Notes: generated from the letters alone by a model not told the origin. 64,000 nt of DNA from Saxibacter everestensis (GCF_025787225.1 NZ_CP090958.1:801856-865855); one strand, 5' to 3'; positions 1 through 8,167 are shown, numbered from the stretch's first letter. Numbers and translations: made by a program.

Positions 1-207
1 GTCGTAGCTCAGCGGGGTTTCAGCCAGCCAGGTGCGAATCCGGTTCGCCTGCTGCTCGTCGATCAGCCGCAGGTCATCGGCCTGGGTCTGTTCGGCGGCA
101 GCATTGACGACGAGCAAATCCTCCGCGAAGAACTCAGCCTGCTTGATCGCGTAGTCGAGGGCTGCTTCGCCCTCTCGGTTCGGGGTGTAGCCAACAAGAA
201 TGGTCAT
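1..207 (-). CDS. Universal stress protein (UspA family), N-terminal part
   Basis: Reading the minus strand from the ATG at 207 gives a protein that begins MTILVGYTPNREGEAALDYA, the usual opening of a UspA domain (first beta strand, then a helix over the nucleotide site). The reading frame is open to the window edge, so only about 69 residues are visible; the C-terminal part with the Gly-rich ATP-binding loop lies outside. UspA proteins are small cytoplasmic stress proteins, often ATP-binding. The start codon lies within the tail of the upstream cas2 reading frame. Seen: start and N-terminal motif. Inferred: full-length gene beyond position 1. Confidence 0.75.
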   Translation of the reverse strand, partial: MTILVGYTPNREGEAALDYAIKQAEFFAEDLLVVNAAAEQTQADDLRLIDEQQANRIRTWLAETPLSYD

Positions 208-589
208 TTTCACACTCGCTTTCGTCTCGCCAAAGACTACCGGCGGTTGAGGTGTTGGCGCTGGAGGCACTGCTCCAACCTGTTTGGGGCATTGTTCGAG
301 ACTCTACGTCGCCACCTTCATTTGGCCGCATCATTAAGGAAATCCCGTCAAAATCCACCGGTTCCCAATGATGTCCATGCACCCTAAACTCCAAGCGTTG
401 CTCGTTTGCAGCTGAATAGACCATGATTGCGCGGCCCTGACCGACCATTTCGACAGCTCGCTGCCACAACAAATCCCGTACCCGGGTCGAGACGCGGCCC
501 ACAAATACGCCCGCTGAGATCTCAAGCAGCCAGCGCGTGAGCTGTCCGCGAAGTCCGACGGGGCAGGCGGATAGCACCAGCACGACCAT
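134..589 (-). CDS. cas2: CRISPR-associated protein Cas2, type I-E
   Basis: The protein opens MVVLVLSACPVGLRGQLTRW and continues through GVFVGRVSTRVRDLLW and QGRAIMVYSA, all hallmarks of type I-E Cas2 (Cas2e). Cas2 dimers bridge two Cas1 dimers in the spacer-integration complex. The ATG overlaps the cas1 stop by one base (TGATG), the usual coupling. The recognisable domain ends near residue 95, after which about 55 residues of low-complexity sequence follow; most of that tail is out-of-frame DNA of the next gene (start at 207), so an original stop may have been lost. The core looks intact, but its partner Cas1 is truncated, so adaptation from this locus is unlikely to work. Confidence 0.85.
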   Translation of the reverse strand: MVVLVLSACPVGLRGQLTRWLLEISAGVFVGRVSTRVRDLLWQRAVEMVGQGRAIMVYSAANEQRLEFRVHGHHWEPVDFDGISLMMRPNEGGDVESRTMPQTGWSSASSANTSTAGSLWRDESECENDHSCWLHPEPRGRSSPRLRDQAG

Positions 590-1019
590 CAGAAATCCAC
601 GTCATACGAAGTGCCCGCAGCGACGCTTCTTTGTGATCCGTCCCAAAGCTGGACAACGTCGTGACCCAGATCGTCGGAATCCTGTACCTCATCGTCGGGC
701 AATAGTAAATGTCGGATGTCCTTCACGCATTGATTGAGGAATGCGCTGCCGTGAAATTTATCGCGCAAAGCGAGTCGCGCGGCACGCCCCAAGTCTTCGA
801 TTTCTTTGCTTGCCAAGTCGAAGGCTAGCGGAATCGTGAGATCTGCCTTGTACAAATCGGCAATATCGTAGACAAAGGATCGGATATGCCCGGTGTGCAC
901 GAAGCCTAAACCGGGCGAACAACCGAGAGCGACAATGACGGCATGTACAACCCCGTACAGGGTTGTGTTCGCCGCAGAAAGTCACCCACGTCACCGAACG
1001 CCTTGTTCACGGGATCATC
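589..1019 (-). pseudogene. cas1: Truncated cas1 (type I-E), C-terminal third only
   Basis: From about 980 down to 589 the minus strand reads LSAANTTLYGVVHAVIVALG, then GFVHTG and SFVYDIADLYKADLTIPLAF, the C-terminal domain of Cas1e. The metal-binding His (in VHTG) and the two Asp residues (in YDIAD), equivalent to E. coli Cas1 H208, D218 and D221, remain; the domain with the catalytic Glu (E141) is missing. Directly upstream another frame reads DDPVNKAFGDVGDF, which resembles the Cas1e segment just before the SAAN motif, so a frameshift lies near 980. Its DDP codons are the end of the first CRISPR repeat (1011-1038): the gene is broken exactly at the array. No start codon with a ribosome site is visible. 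Not expected to be functional. Confidence 0.85.
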
Positions 1020-2014
1020 CCAGCGGTTGCGGGAGCACGGCAGGCCATACAGAGCGAGGGTGTACGGATCGGGATTATCCCCGCGGTTGCGGGGAGCACC
1101 TCCCGTATGCGCCTCGCGGCGCGACGAAAGAGGGATCATCCCCGCGGTTACGGGGAGCACCGAATCGTGTCCCAAGATCGTCCATCGGGCCTGGGATCAT
1201 TCCCGCGGTTGCGGGGAGCACGTGCCAGCCCACGAGTAGGCTTTGGTGGGCGCGGGATCATCCCCGCGGTTGCGGGGAGCACCATCACCATTCACCCCGC
1301 CCGAAAAGGTTGCTGGGATCATCCCCGCAGTTGCGGGGAGCGCGCGGAACTCAGGTTCGCCGCTTTCGTGTATGAGGGATCAGCCCCGCGGTTGCGGGGA
1401 GCACCAGAAAGCCTACCGATATTACGACGACGGCAAGGGATCATCCCCGCGGTTGCGGGGAGCACGTCAGGTAGTCCATTTGCGCCCAGAAGTGGTCGGG
1501 ATCATCCCCGCGGTTGCGGGGAGCACCACGGCAGTCCGCACCAGACGAGACCCGCATTGGGATCATCCCCGCGGTTGCGGGGAGCACCGAACCAACTATG
1601 CGTCCAACCCCGGCTGCGAGGGATCATCCCCGCGGTTGCGGGGAGCACCGAACCAACTATGCGTCCAACCCCGGCTGCGAGGGATCATCCCCGCGATTGC
1701 GGGGAGCAACCCGAAGCTCTGCTCGACGTCGGGCCGTGGCGGGGATCATCCCCGCGGTTGCGGGGAGCACACACGCCCGGCTCACTTCCTACTGGTCGGA
1801 TTGGGATCATCCCCGCGGTTGCGGGGAGCACGCGGCGAAGCTCGGCGAAGATCTGGAGTATTTGGGATCATCCCCGCGGTTGCGGGGAGCACCAGCCCCT
1901 TGCCTGCCTGCCGCTGCAGGGCCTGGGATCATCCCCGCGGTTGCGGGGAGCACCACATTGACAGCGTCGTCCGGGTCGGCCAAAAGGGATCATCCCCGCG
2001 GTTGCGGGGAGCTG
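1011..2014 (-). CRISPR. Type I-E CRISPR array, 17 repeats and 16 spacers
   Basis: Seventeen 29-nt repeats (the first has 28 nt) alternate with sixteen 32-nt spacers. Read on the minus strand the repeat starts GTGCTCCCCGCAACCGCGGG and ends GATGATCCC, a typical actinobacterial I-E repeat with an internal hairpin. Repeats start at 1011, 1071, 1132, 1193, 1254, 1315, 1376, 1437, 1498, 1559, 1620, 1681, 1742, 1803, 1864, 1925 and 1986. Degeneration is strongest at the low-coordinate end (one base missing in repeat 1; changes in repeats 2, 3, 4, 6, 7 and 12), so the leader should lie above 2014 and transcription run toward cas1. Spacers 1588-1619 and 1649-1680 are identical. The leader-proximal repeat (1986-2014) differs in its last three plus-strand bases (CTG for CAC). 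Confidence 0.97.
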
Positions 2015-2226
2015 AGCACACTTGCTGACCTGGGACGACGATATCAGCGGGCAGCTCTTCCCTTTACTTTTGAAATCCCACCCGGCGTCGTTGCAGCGCT
2101 CCTGACCTTGCCGTTCAAGAGGCTTGAACTGCGCCGACCGACTCGGAATTAAATGACGGAACGCCCAAGAGTTAACACGAAATGTCCCGGCAGACCCGGT
2201 AACAAACCGCCCTGAGTGCAGTTGAC
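2015..2226 (-). promoter_or_regulatory. Probable CRISPR leader
   Basis: This 212-bp gene-free stretch lies between the less degenerate end of the array and the stop of the next gene at 2227. By repeat-decay polarity it should hold the leader and the minus-strand promoter of the array. It contains A+T-richer pieces (around 2068-2080 and 2146-2180), but I could not assign convincing -35 and -10 boxes or an IHF-type site. The role is inferred from position only. Confidence 0.55.
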
Positions 2227-2781
2227 CTACTTGATTGGGGCGACACCCGCGTTCTGGTCGAGGAAGTCTTCGGCCCAGCCCTGCCACTGTGCGTAGGCAT
2301 CCGGGTAGGCGGAGCGCTGCACTGCCTGCGCGGCTTCGGTGGGCGCCATGTCTTCCCAGCCATCGATGTCCGTCAATCCTGGGTTAGAGGTCACATCGGA
2401 CACGCCATAGAACGACTTGGCGGCGGTTTCAGGATCGGTGATCTGGTCGGGCGAGCCCCAACCCATCGCCGGCCGCTGCTGGAAGATGCCAAGCGAGTCG
2501 TGGTCGACAGCCTGCTCGTAGTTCTTGAACTGCGATTCCTGCCGGGCGGTCATCAAGGCGATGACGATGCCCTCGTTCGAGATGCCCGCGCCTTTACCCA
2601 CGGCGATGACGGTGCGGGCGTTCTCGACCTCGTCGAGCGCCAATGAAGCACCGGCGACCTGGTGCGCAGCCGCGGTATCCGGCGTTGTTGCATGCGCCAT
2701 TCCGGGTGTCAGTAGCAGTGCGCCACCGGCGATGATGGCGGCGGCGATGGTTCCGCGTGGCGAACGATGAGTAAGCGGCAT
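2227..2781 (-). CDS. Secreted lytic-transglycosylase-like protein
   Basis: The ATG at 2781 gives a 184-residue protein with a clean signal peptide (MPLTHRSPRG, hydrophobic AAAIIAGGALLL, then AHA cleavage motif). The mature part contains ARTVIAVGKGAGISNEG, IVIALMTARQESQFKN and DSLGIFQQRPAMGWG, a pattern shared with actinobacterial lytic-transglycosylase-like and phage-tail-associated wall hydrolase proteins; the Glu in ARQESQF is the likely catalytic acid. It should act outside the membrane on peptidoglycan. A longer frame up to 2913 is open, but it would place about 44 residues before the signal peptide, so the internal start is preferred. The 5' leader is long and looks structured (see 2782-3010). 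The substrate bond is inferred from the family. Confidence 0.75.
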   Translation of the reverse strand: MPLTHRSPRGTIAAAIIAGGALLLTPGMAHATTPDTAAAHQVAGASLALDEVENARTVIAVGKGAGISNEGIVIALMTARQESQFKNYEQAVDHDSLGIFQQRPAMGWGSPDQITDPETAAKSFYGVSDVTSNPGLTDIDGWEDMAPTEAAQAVQRSAYPDAYAQWQGWAEDFLDQNAGVAPIK

Positions 2782-3010
2782 AGAAGAGTAGGTCCTTACG
2801 GTTGGCGGTATGGAGTGCAGGAATCTGCTGCCGGGAACGCCGTTGGCGTGTCGACTGGGCGGATCCGGTTGAACCCGGCGGACGGTGTAGCTCCCGTGTA
2901 CCTGCGGCAGCAAGCCTCTGGTCCGACTGCCTCTGGATCCGGCTGGCGTTGGCCAACTCCTGGCGATGGCCAGCTCGGCGGCGCTAGGTCGAGCGCGCCG
3001 TTATGTTTTC
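2782..3010 (-). promoter_or_regulatory. Long structured 5' leader of the wall-hydrolase gene
   Basis: Between the hydrolase start (2781) and an A+T-rich patch near 3000-3035 lies about 230 bp without a credible gene. On the minus strand it can form several hairpins, for example around 2862-2878 (CCGGGTT with AACCGG) and 2940-2975 (CTGGC with GCCAG arms), and it ends with AAGGACC upstream of the start. Wall-hydrolase genes in actinobacteria often carry regulatory leaders; I could not match this one to a known riboswitch. The function is a guess. Confidence 0.35.
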
Positions 3011-3060
3011 GTTATCAACGGTACGAGGTAACGAATGGGTAACGCAAACTGCGCGCAAAT

Positions 3061-3092
3061 GAGGCCCGGCTCCACAGAGGGAACCGGGCCTC
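3061..3092 (-). terminator. Hairpin terminator after the MFS gene
   Basis: GAGGCCCGG and its complement CCGGGCCTC form a strong stem with a short loop, 19 bases beyond the stop of the transporter gene (3111). There is no long T run on either strand, so it may act as an intrinsic terminator of the usual weak-U actinobacterial type. It lies between two same-strand genes. Confidence 0.7.
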
Positions 3093-3110
3093 AATCGGCG
3101 GCGGGATCAG

Positions 3111-4505
3111 CTACGAGATATTGCCTTCGTAGTCGACGTCTCGAGTTTCCTTGCTCAGGAAGAGCGCGATCAGCGTCAGTAGCGCAGATCCACTCAGGTA
3201 TAGCCCGACCAGCAGCGTGCTGCCCTTCATTGCTTCCCAGAGGGCGATGGCGATGAACGGAGCTACCGCGGCACCGAGGATGCTCGACATGTTGTAGCTC
3301 ACCGCGGAACCGGTATAGCGCACATTGGTCGGGAACATCTCGGGCAGCAGCGCGCCCATCGGGCCGAAGGTGAGCCCCATCAGGGTGAAGCCGATGACAA
3401 GTACGGCCAGGGTGCCGATCAGGCCGCCGGAGAACAGCGGCACCCAGAGGGCGCCGAAGACGAGTATGCCCAGCGTGACGAGCATCAGCATCTTCCTGCG
3501 GCCGAACTTTTCTGCTAGCGGCCCGGCGACCAGGGTGAAAATTCCGAAGAAGACGACACCGAAGATCAACATCAGGATGAAGTCGGTTCGTTCGTAACCA
3601 AGGCCCGGAACGAAACCTGCCGGGTCGAATGGTTTGCCAGCCTTTTCGGCTGCGGCGGCCGCGGCATCCGCCGAGCTCGGTGTGGTGCCGTAGGTCAAGG
3701 TGAACGCCGTCATCAGGTAGAACAACACATAGGTGGCCAGCATGATGAAGGTGCCGAGAACCAGCGGCTTCCAGCTGGTGCGGAAAACGCGCGATACCGG
3801 GAGCTTGGCGACCTCACCTTTATCCAGGACCTTCTGAAAGGCGGGCGCCTCGATCAGTTTCAGCCGGACGTACAGTCCGACAACGACGAGCAGCGAGCTG
3901 AGCAGGAACGGGATACGCCAACCCCAGGCCGCGAAGTCCTCTGGGGTCATCGAGAGGTTCAGAGTCAGGAAGACGCCGTTGGCGATAATGAACCCGATCG
4001 GGGCGCCCATCTGCGGGAAGGTGCCGTAGATGGCCCGCTTGCCCTTTGGCGCGTTTTCGGTTGCCAGCAGGGCCGCTCCGCTCCATTCGCCGCCCAGGCC
4101 GAAGCCCTGTGCGAACCGCATCAGCACCAGCAGAGCAGGGGCAAGGAATGCCCAGCCTGGCGTGTGCGCCGTCGGAAGGCAGCCGATCAGGAAGGTGGCG
4201 ATGCCCATCGTCAGCAGCGAGGCGACCAACGTGCCCTTGCGGCCGATCCGGTCGCCGAAATGCCCGAAGACAATCGAACCGAGCGGGCGGGCTACGAAGG
4301 CAGCCCCGAAGGCCGCGAACGATGACAGTAGTTCAGTGGTCGGGTCCGCGTTCGGAAAGAACAGGGCGGGGAAGACGAGAACTGCGGCTGTCGCGTAGAC
4401 GTAAAAGTCATAGAACTCGATTGAGGTGCCGATCAGGCTCGCGAAGATCACGCGGCCTCGGGTGTTTTGCGGCGCGCCGGTCGGCGCTGCCTTGGTAACT
4501 GACAT
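3111..4505 (-). CDS. MFS transporter, metabolite:H+ symporter (MHS) family
   Basis: A 464-residue membrane protein with about twelve hydrophobic segments. SIEFYDFYVYATAAVLVFP in the first segment and GHFGDRIGRKGTLV in the 2-3 loop are signatures of the MHS subfamily (ProP, shikimate, citrate and dicarboxylate symporters); GRRKML in the middle loop is the second half-motif. It should import a small organic acid or compatible solute with protons; the substrate cannot be read from the sequence. The ATG at 4505 is preceded by GGAG at a suitable distance; the upstream extension to 4643 lacks transporter character. It stands alone, with a hairpin terminator downstream. A second MHS transporter lies at 37570-38904. 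Confidence 0.85.
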   Translation of the reverse strand: MSVTKAAPTGAPQNTRGRVIFASLIGTSIEFYDFYVYATAAVLVFPALFFPNADPTTELLSSFAAFGAAFVARPLGSIVFGHFGDRIGRKGTLVASLLTMGIATFLIGCLPTAHTPGWAFLAPALLVLMRFAQGFGLGGEWSGAALLATENAPKGKRAIYGTFPQMGAPIGFIIANGVFLTLNLSMTPEDFAAWGWRIPFLLSSLLVVVGLYVRLKLIEAPAFQKVLDKGEVAKLPVSRVFRTSWKPLVLGTFIMLATYVLFYLMTAFTLTYGTTPSSADAAAAAAEKAGKPFDPAGFVPGLGYERTDFILMLIFGVVFFGIFTLVAGPLAEKFGRRKMLMLVTLGILVFGALWVPLFSGGLIGTLAVLVIGFTLMGLTFGPMGALLPEMFPTNVRYTGSAVSYNMSSILGAAVAPFIAIALWEAMKGSTLLVGLYLSGSALLTLIALFLSKETRDVDYEGNIS

Positions 4506-4770
4506 GAAGGGGAGCTCCGTTTGCAATCGGTCTGTCGCTTCCGCATGGGCGGCAAGGGAATGAGTCGTTGGGTAAATCGTATGCCGCCGGGTCTCAGTTG
4601 GTGGACATCCTCCTGAAGTTTGAGCGGGGGTGCTGTAGATCACCTGCTCCTCCGGCGGCGTTGCCGTGGCCGCACTCGTGCCGCCGGTTCGAAATAACGG
4701 CGGCGTTCTACCGGCCCGGGTACCTCGCTAGGATTTGTTTGAGCCCCCCGATTCGCAAGGATTCCTGACG

Positions 4771-5235
4771 ATGCCCCAGAGACCCCAGCGCAGCTATAAA
4801 GGCACTGGCTACTGGACAACCCAGATCGCCTTCTGCGCATTGATGACGCTTCTCGGTTTTATCGGTGGCGGCTTCTTGCTCTTCGAAGCGAACGCAGATG
4901 GCGGAAAACATGCCGAACCGGGGCGGGGCCTCATGCTGATCCTGATCGGTATCGCCTTCCTGATCACACTCATTTGGCTAATCGTGCAAATCGCGAGCAG
5001 CACCAAAGAACAGCGTGCCGTCTATGCGTGGGCAATAATGCAACAGCACTCGCAGAACATCCACGACGGTAGGCCCGAAAACAGTCCTCGCGCCGTTACA
5101 GATGACATTGTCGCAATGAACGTCGCGACAAAAGCGCGCAAGGGAGAACTGACGCGGGCCCAAATCGAGCACCTCCAGTCTCTGCGCCCCGAGATCCCTT
5201 ACCCAGGTCGCCTCCCGGACGTCCGGTCCCCATGA
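4771..5235 (+). CDS. Small membrane protein of unknown function
   Basis: A 154-residue protein starting MPQRPQRSYKGTGYWTTQI. Two hydrophobic segments (about residues 15-40, FCALMTLLGFIGGGFLLF, and 54-75, LMLILIGIAFLITLIWLIV) are followed by a soluble, charged cytoplasmic tail of about 75 residues. AAGG lies about 11 bases before the ATG. I do not recognise the family. The gene is separated from both neighbours and may be monocistronic. Confidence 0.6.
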   Translation: MPQRPQRSYKGTGYWTTQIAFCALMTLLGFIGGGFLLFEANADGGKHAEPGRGLMLILIGIAFLITLIWLIVQIASSTKEQRAVYAWAIMQQHSQNIHDGRPENSPRAVTDDIVAMNVATKARKGELTRAQIEHLQSLRPEIPYPGRLPDVRSP

Positions 5236-5386
5236 TGGGCGTGTCCCATCCTCGTGATGGCGCGTCCGTGCGAAGTAGCACTGTTGCCCAACCGCCCTTG
5301 CGGCCGAGCGAACTTCCGGACGGAGTCTTCCTAGTCCCGCGGGACGCCCGTCATTCGTGTACCCCGTCGTGCGAAACAATGGCGGG

Positions 5387-6637
5387 ATGCAGGATTATCT
5401 GAGCCGCCTTCGCCGCTACCCGGATCGGGAATCGACCGCGTTGGTTGCGGTCGATGCGAGCGACCGGCTGATTCTCGATGAGTCGCGGTCGATCGTGCAT
5501 TCCGTTGCCGCCGGCGAGATCGTGGTGATCGAGGACCGGTTTGGGGCGTTGACGCTCGGCATCGCCAAGCTATTCCAGGAAGCGCAGGGGGATCGCCCGA
5601 CCGGCATCCGGGTCTACCAGGACTCACGGATCGGGGAGCTGGCGCTGGAGCACAACGCACATGAATACGGTGCGACGGACGTTTCCGCTTCGATGCCAGG
5701 GATTGGCCCCGAGCTGCTGAAGGGCGCGCGATTGGTGCTTCTGCAGTTGCCGAAGAACCTGAGTGCGCTTGAAGAGATAGTCGAGGCGGTTGCGCGCCAC
5801 GCCGCCCCCGATGTCCGGATCATCGCCGGTGGCCGAATCAAGCACCTAACACCGGCGATGAACGGGGTGCTGGGCGAACACTTTACCGATGTTTCGGCCA
5901 GCCTGGCCCGGCAGAAATCCCGGGTGCTACGCGCCTCCGGCCGCCGAACTCCGGCCAATGAATCAGGCTTTCCGCGCACCGAGTTCCACGCCGACCTAGC
6001 CCTGACCTTGGCCGGGTATGGCGCTGTGTTCGGCGGCACCAAGGTGGATCTCGGTACCAGGTTCCTGCTCGAAGTTGTTGACGGCAAACTTGGCAACCCG
6101 GAGACCGTGGTCGATCTGGGCTGCGGCAACGGACTTATCAGTGTGTGGCTGGCCTCGCAGCATCCGGCTGCAACGGTTATAGCCACCGACGAGTCGCGCG
6201 CAGCCGTGAACTCGACCCTGGCCACACTGCTGGCCAACGGGTTCGGCGACCGGCTCGCGGCCGGCACGGTTAATACGTTCGGCGCTTCGGGATCCGAGGG
6301 AGCGGCGGGCGACGTTCCGCCAGGGTCTGGGCTGGACGGTTCGCCGGGTTCCGGGCAGATCAGGGTCATCCGGGACGACGCGATGTCGTCGTTCCCGGCC
6401 GACTGTGTTGATGTCGTGCTGTGTAACCCGCCGTTTCACAACGGAACCGCGATCGATGCCGGCATTGCAGCCAAGCTCTTCCGGGCCGCGGCCCGGGTGC
6501 TCATCCCGGGCGGGACCATGTGGACCGTGTTCAATTCGCACCTGCCATATCGGCAGGAACTGAGACGCCTGGTGGGGCCGACGGAGCAGATCGCGCGGAA
6601 TCCAAAATTCACCGTCACCCGCACGGTCAAGGGGTAG
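5387..6637 (+). CDS. RlmG/RsmC-like rRNA (guanine-N2)-methyltransferase
   Basis: A 416-residue protein with the two-domain layout of RsmC/RlmG enzymes: a degenerate N-terminal methyltransferase-like half (residues 1-190) and a catalytic C-terminal half. The SAM loop VVDLGCGNGLISVWLA, the acidic ATDES strand end and the target-base motif NPPFHNG are all present. These enzymes use SAM to methylate the exocyclic N2 of a guanine in 16S or 23S rRNA; the exact position cannot be told here. I chose the ATG at 5387; a GTG at 5357 in the same frame is an alternative. A Gly/Ser-rich insert (about residues 300-325) between the ATDES strand and the NPPF motif is unusual. It is followed by a hairpin at 6788. 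Confidence 0.8.
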   Translation: MQDYLSRLRRYPDRESTALVAVDASDRLILDESRSIVHSVAAGEIVVIEDRFGALTLGIAKLFQEAQGDRPTGIRVYQDSRIGELALEHNAHEYGATDVSASMPGIGPELLKGARLVLLQLPKNLSALEEIVEAVARHAAPDVRIIAGGRIKHLTPAMNGVLGEHFTDVSASLARQKSRVLRASGRRTPANESGFPRTEFHADLALTLAGYGAVFGGTKVDLGTRFLLEVVDGKLGNPETVVDLGCGNGLISVWLASQHPAATVIATDESRAAVNSTLATLLANGFGDRLAAGTVNTFGASGSEGAAGDVPPGSGLDGSPGSGQIRVIRDDAMSSFPADCVDVVLCNPPFHNGTAIDAGIAAKLFRAAARVLIPGGTMWTVFNSHLPYRQELRRLVGPTEQIARNPKFTVTRTVKG

Positions 6638-6787
6638 CGGCTTGCGGTGGCCCTGATCGGGCCCTCGGACGTGTTCCACTGCCACGTTGGGTGCGAAATT
6701 TCTCAATCGCAACGTCCCTAAGCTGTCAGTCGAGGGCCAGGGAACAGGCTATCCGGCGACCGAGGGTACCAACCTAGACCACGCGAA

Positions 6788-6819
6788 AGCCCGCCCCGGT
6801 CCGAAGACCAAGGCGGGCT
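6788..6819. terminator. Hairpin, terminator-like, also an old IS end
   Basis: AGCCCGCC and GGCGGGCT form a strong stem around CCGGTCCGAAGACCAA. Nearly the same sequence recurs at 8131-8162, just after the transposase stop, so this copy is probably a remnant of another insertion of the same IS. It may also terminate the methyltransferase transcript. Confidence 0.65.
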
Positions 6820-6836
6820 CATTGTGAAAAATGTCG

Positions 6837-6864
6837 CGACTCATCACAATCGTGCGCGAGGTGG
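6837..6864. repeat. 28-bp direct repeat, left copy (tRNA-Leu 3' end)
   Basis: This 28-bp stretch is identical to 8205-8232. Its last 12 bases (6853-6864) equal the 3' end of the tRNA-Leu gene (8221-8232, on the minus strand) and its first part contains CGACTCA, which belongs to the IS ends. It marks a duplication of the tRNA-proximal junction on both sides of the IS. Confidence 0.85.
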
Positions 6865-6924
6865 TGTGTAGTTTCAGGACATAGTTGACAGCTGAGTCGG
6901 GACATCCTTGACAGTGATGCTTTG

Positions 6925-6949
6925 CCGGTGAGTCGAGACATCGTTGACA
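6925..6949. repeat. IS inverted repeat, left
   Basis: CGGTGAGTCGAGACATCGTT and the following GACA match the reverse complement of 8168-8192 with about three differences. It lies 24 bases upstream of the transposase start. Confidence 0.8.
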
Positions 6950-6972
6950 CTCGGGGTGGGCAACGATGTCCT

Positions 6973-8127
6973 ATGTCGAAGCAGAAAGTCATCGTTCTTG
7001 CCGTTACCGAGCAGGGGTTGAGCCATTCCCAGGCCGCAGCCAAATACGCCGTCTCACGGCAATGGGTCCATGAGTTGATCCGCCGCTATCGGGCCGGCGG
7101 CCTGAGTGCGGTCGAGCCACGTTCCCGACGACCAAATTCAGTGCCACAGCGCACCCCGGATGACATCGCCACCAGAATCGTCCACCTCCGAGGCACGCTC
7201 CAAGCTGCCGGGCTCGACGCCGGCCCGCAAACCATCGCATGGCACCTACAACGCCAAGGACACGCCACCCCCTCGACCTCGACCATCCGCCGCATCCTGC
7301 ACGCCGCAGGACTGATCACCCCGGAACCGAAAAAACGCCCCAAAGCCTCACTCCACCGCTTCGAAGCAGCCCAACCAAACGAGACCTGGCAATCAGATTT
7401 CACCCACTGGTCCCTGGCTGATGGCACCGACGTAGAAATTCTCAACTTCCTCGACGACCACTCCCGCTACCTACTAGCCTGCACCGCCTACCGGCCCGTG
7501 ACCGGAACCGTCGTCGTGAACACCTTTGCCCAAGCCTCCAGCTATTACGGGCTCCCCGCCTCCACGTTGACCGATAACGGGCTCGTCTACACCGCCCGTT
7601 TCGCAGGCGGCAAAGGCGGACGCAACGGCTTCGAAACGCTCCTCGCAGCCCTGAACATCACCCAGAAGAACGGCTCACCCGGACACCCGCAGACCCAGGG
7701 CAAGATCGAACGCTTCCACCAAACCCTGAAGAAATGGCTCACCGGTCAACCCGCCGCGCACACCCTAATCGAACTCAACGACCAACTGGGAAAATTCCGG
7801 CAGATCTACAACCACGAACGCCCCCATCGCGCCCTGGACCGACGCACACCCGCCAACGTTTACAACAACGCCCCAAAGGCACTGCCCCTCAACGCCCGGC
7901 AAGGCGGCCACTGGCGGATCCGCACCGACCGCATCGACACCACAGGAAAAATCTCCCTGCGCTACAACGCACGCCTACGCCACATCGGCATCGGACGCGC
8001 CCACGCCCACAAGCCCGTGCTCATGCTCATCCACAACCGCGACGTAGTCATCACCGAAACCACCACCGGAGAAATCCTCCGCGAACTCACCATCGACCCC
8101 GACCGCGACTACCAACCCAGACAATAA
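6973..8127 (+). CDS. IS481-family transposase (DDE, rve domain)
   Basis: A 384-residue protein from the ATG at 6973. The N-terminal helix-turn-helix (GLSHSQAAAKYAVSRQWVHE) is followed by the retroviral-integrase-type core with Asp in WQSDFTHW, Asp in STLTDNGLVYTA and Glu in GKIERFHQTLKKW, the DDE triad; YNHERPHRALDRRTPA is the usual IS481 signature after the core. The last 80 residues form a small beta-rich domain often seen in this family. The frame is uninterrupted and all catalytic residues are present, so the enzyme looks active. An in-frame extension upstream to 6922 overlaps the inverted repeat and is not needed. Confidence 0.93.
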   Translation: MSKQKVIVLAVTEQGLSHSQAAAKYAVSRQWVHELIRRYRAGGLSAVEPRSRRPNSVPQRTPDDIATRIVHLRGTLQAAGLDAGPQTIAWHLQRQGHATPSTSTIRRILHAAGLITPEPKKRPKASLHRFEAAQPNETWQSDFTHWSLADGTDVEILNFLDDHSRYLLACTAYRPVTGTVVVNTFAQASSYYGLPASTLTDNGLVYTARFAGGKGGRNGFETLLAALNITQKNGSPGHPQTQGKIERFHQTLKKWLTGQPAAHTLIELNDQLGKFRQIYNHERPHRALDRRTPANVYNNAPKALPLNARQGGHWRIRTDRIDTTGKISLRYNARLRHIGIGRAHAHKPVLMLIHNRDVVITETTTGEILRELTIDPDRDYQPRQ

Positions 8128-8167
8128 AAGAGCCCGCCCCGATCCGAAGACCAAGGCGAGCTCTCTA

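Noticed and set aside
589..2014. A functional type I-E CRISPR-Cas locus
   Set aside because: No cas3, cse1, cse2, cas7, cas5 or cas6 is visible and cas1 is truncated.
893..2152. Several long open frames across 893-2152 on the plus strand
   Set aside because: They are translations of the CRISPR repeats (recurring GIIPAVAGST, DHPRGCGEH and GSSPRLRGA), not proteins.
2782..3035. c-di-AMP (ydaO-type) riboswitch before the wall-hydrolase gene
   Set aside because: Gene context is right, but I could not find the conserved GGGGTGAAT or CTAACCTCGTAGGC-type motifs in the right order.
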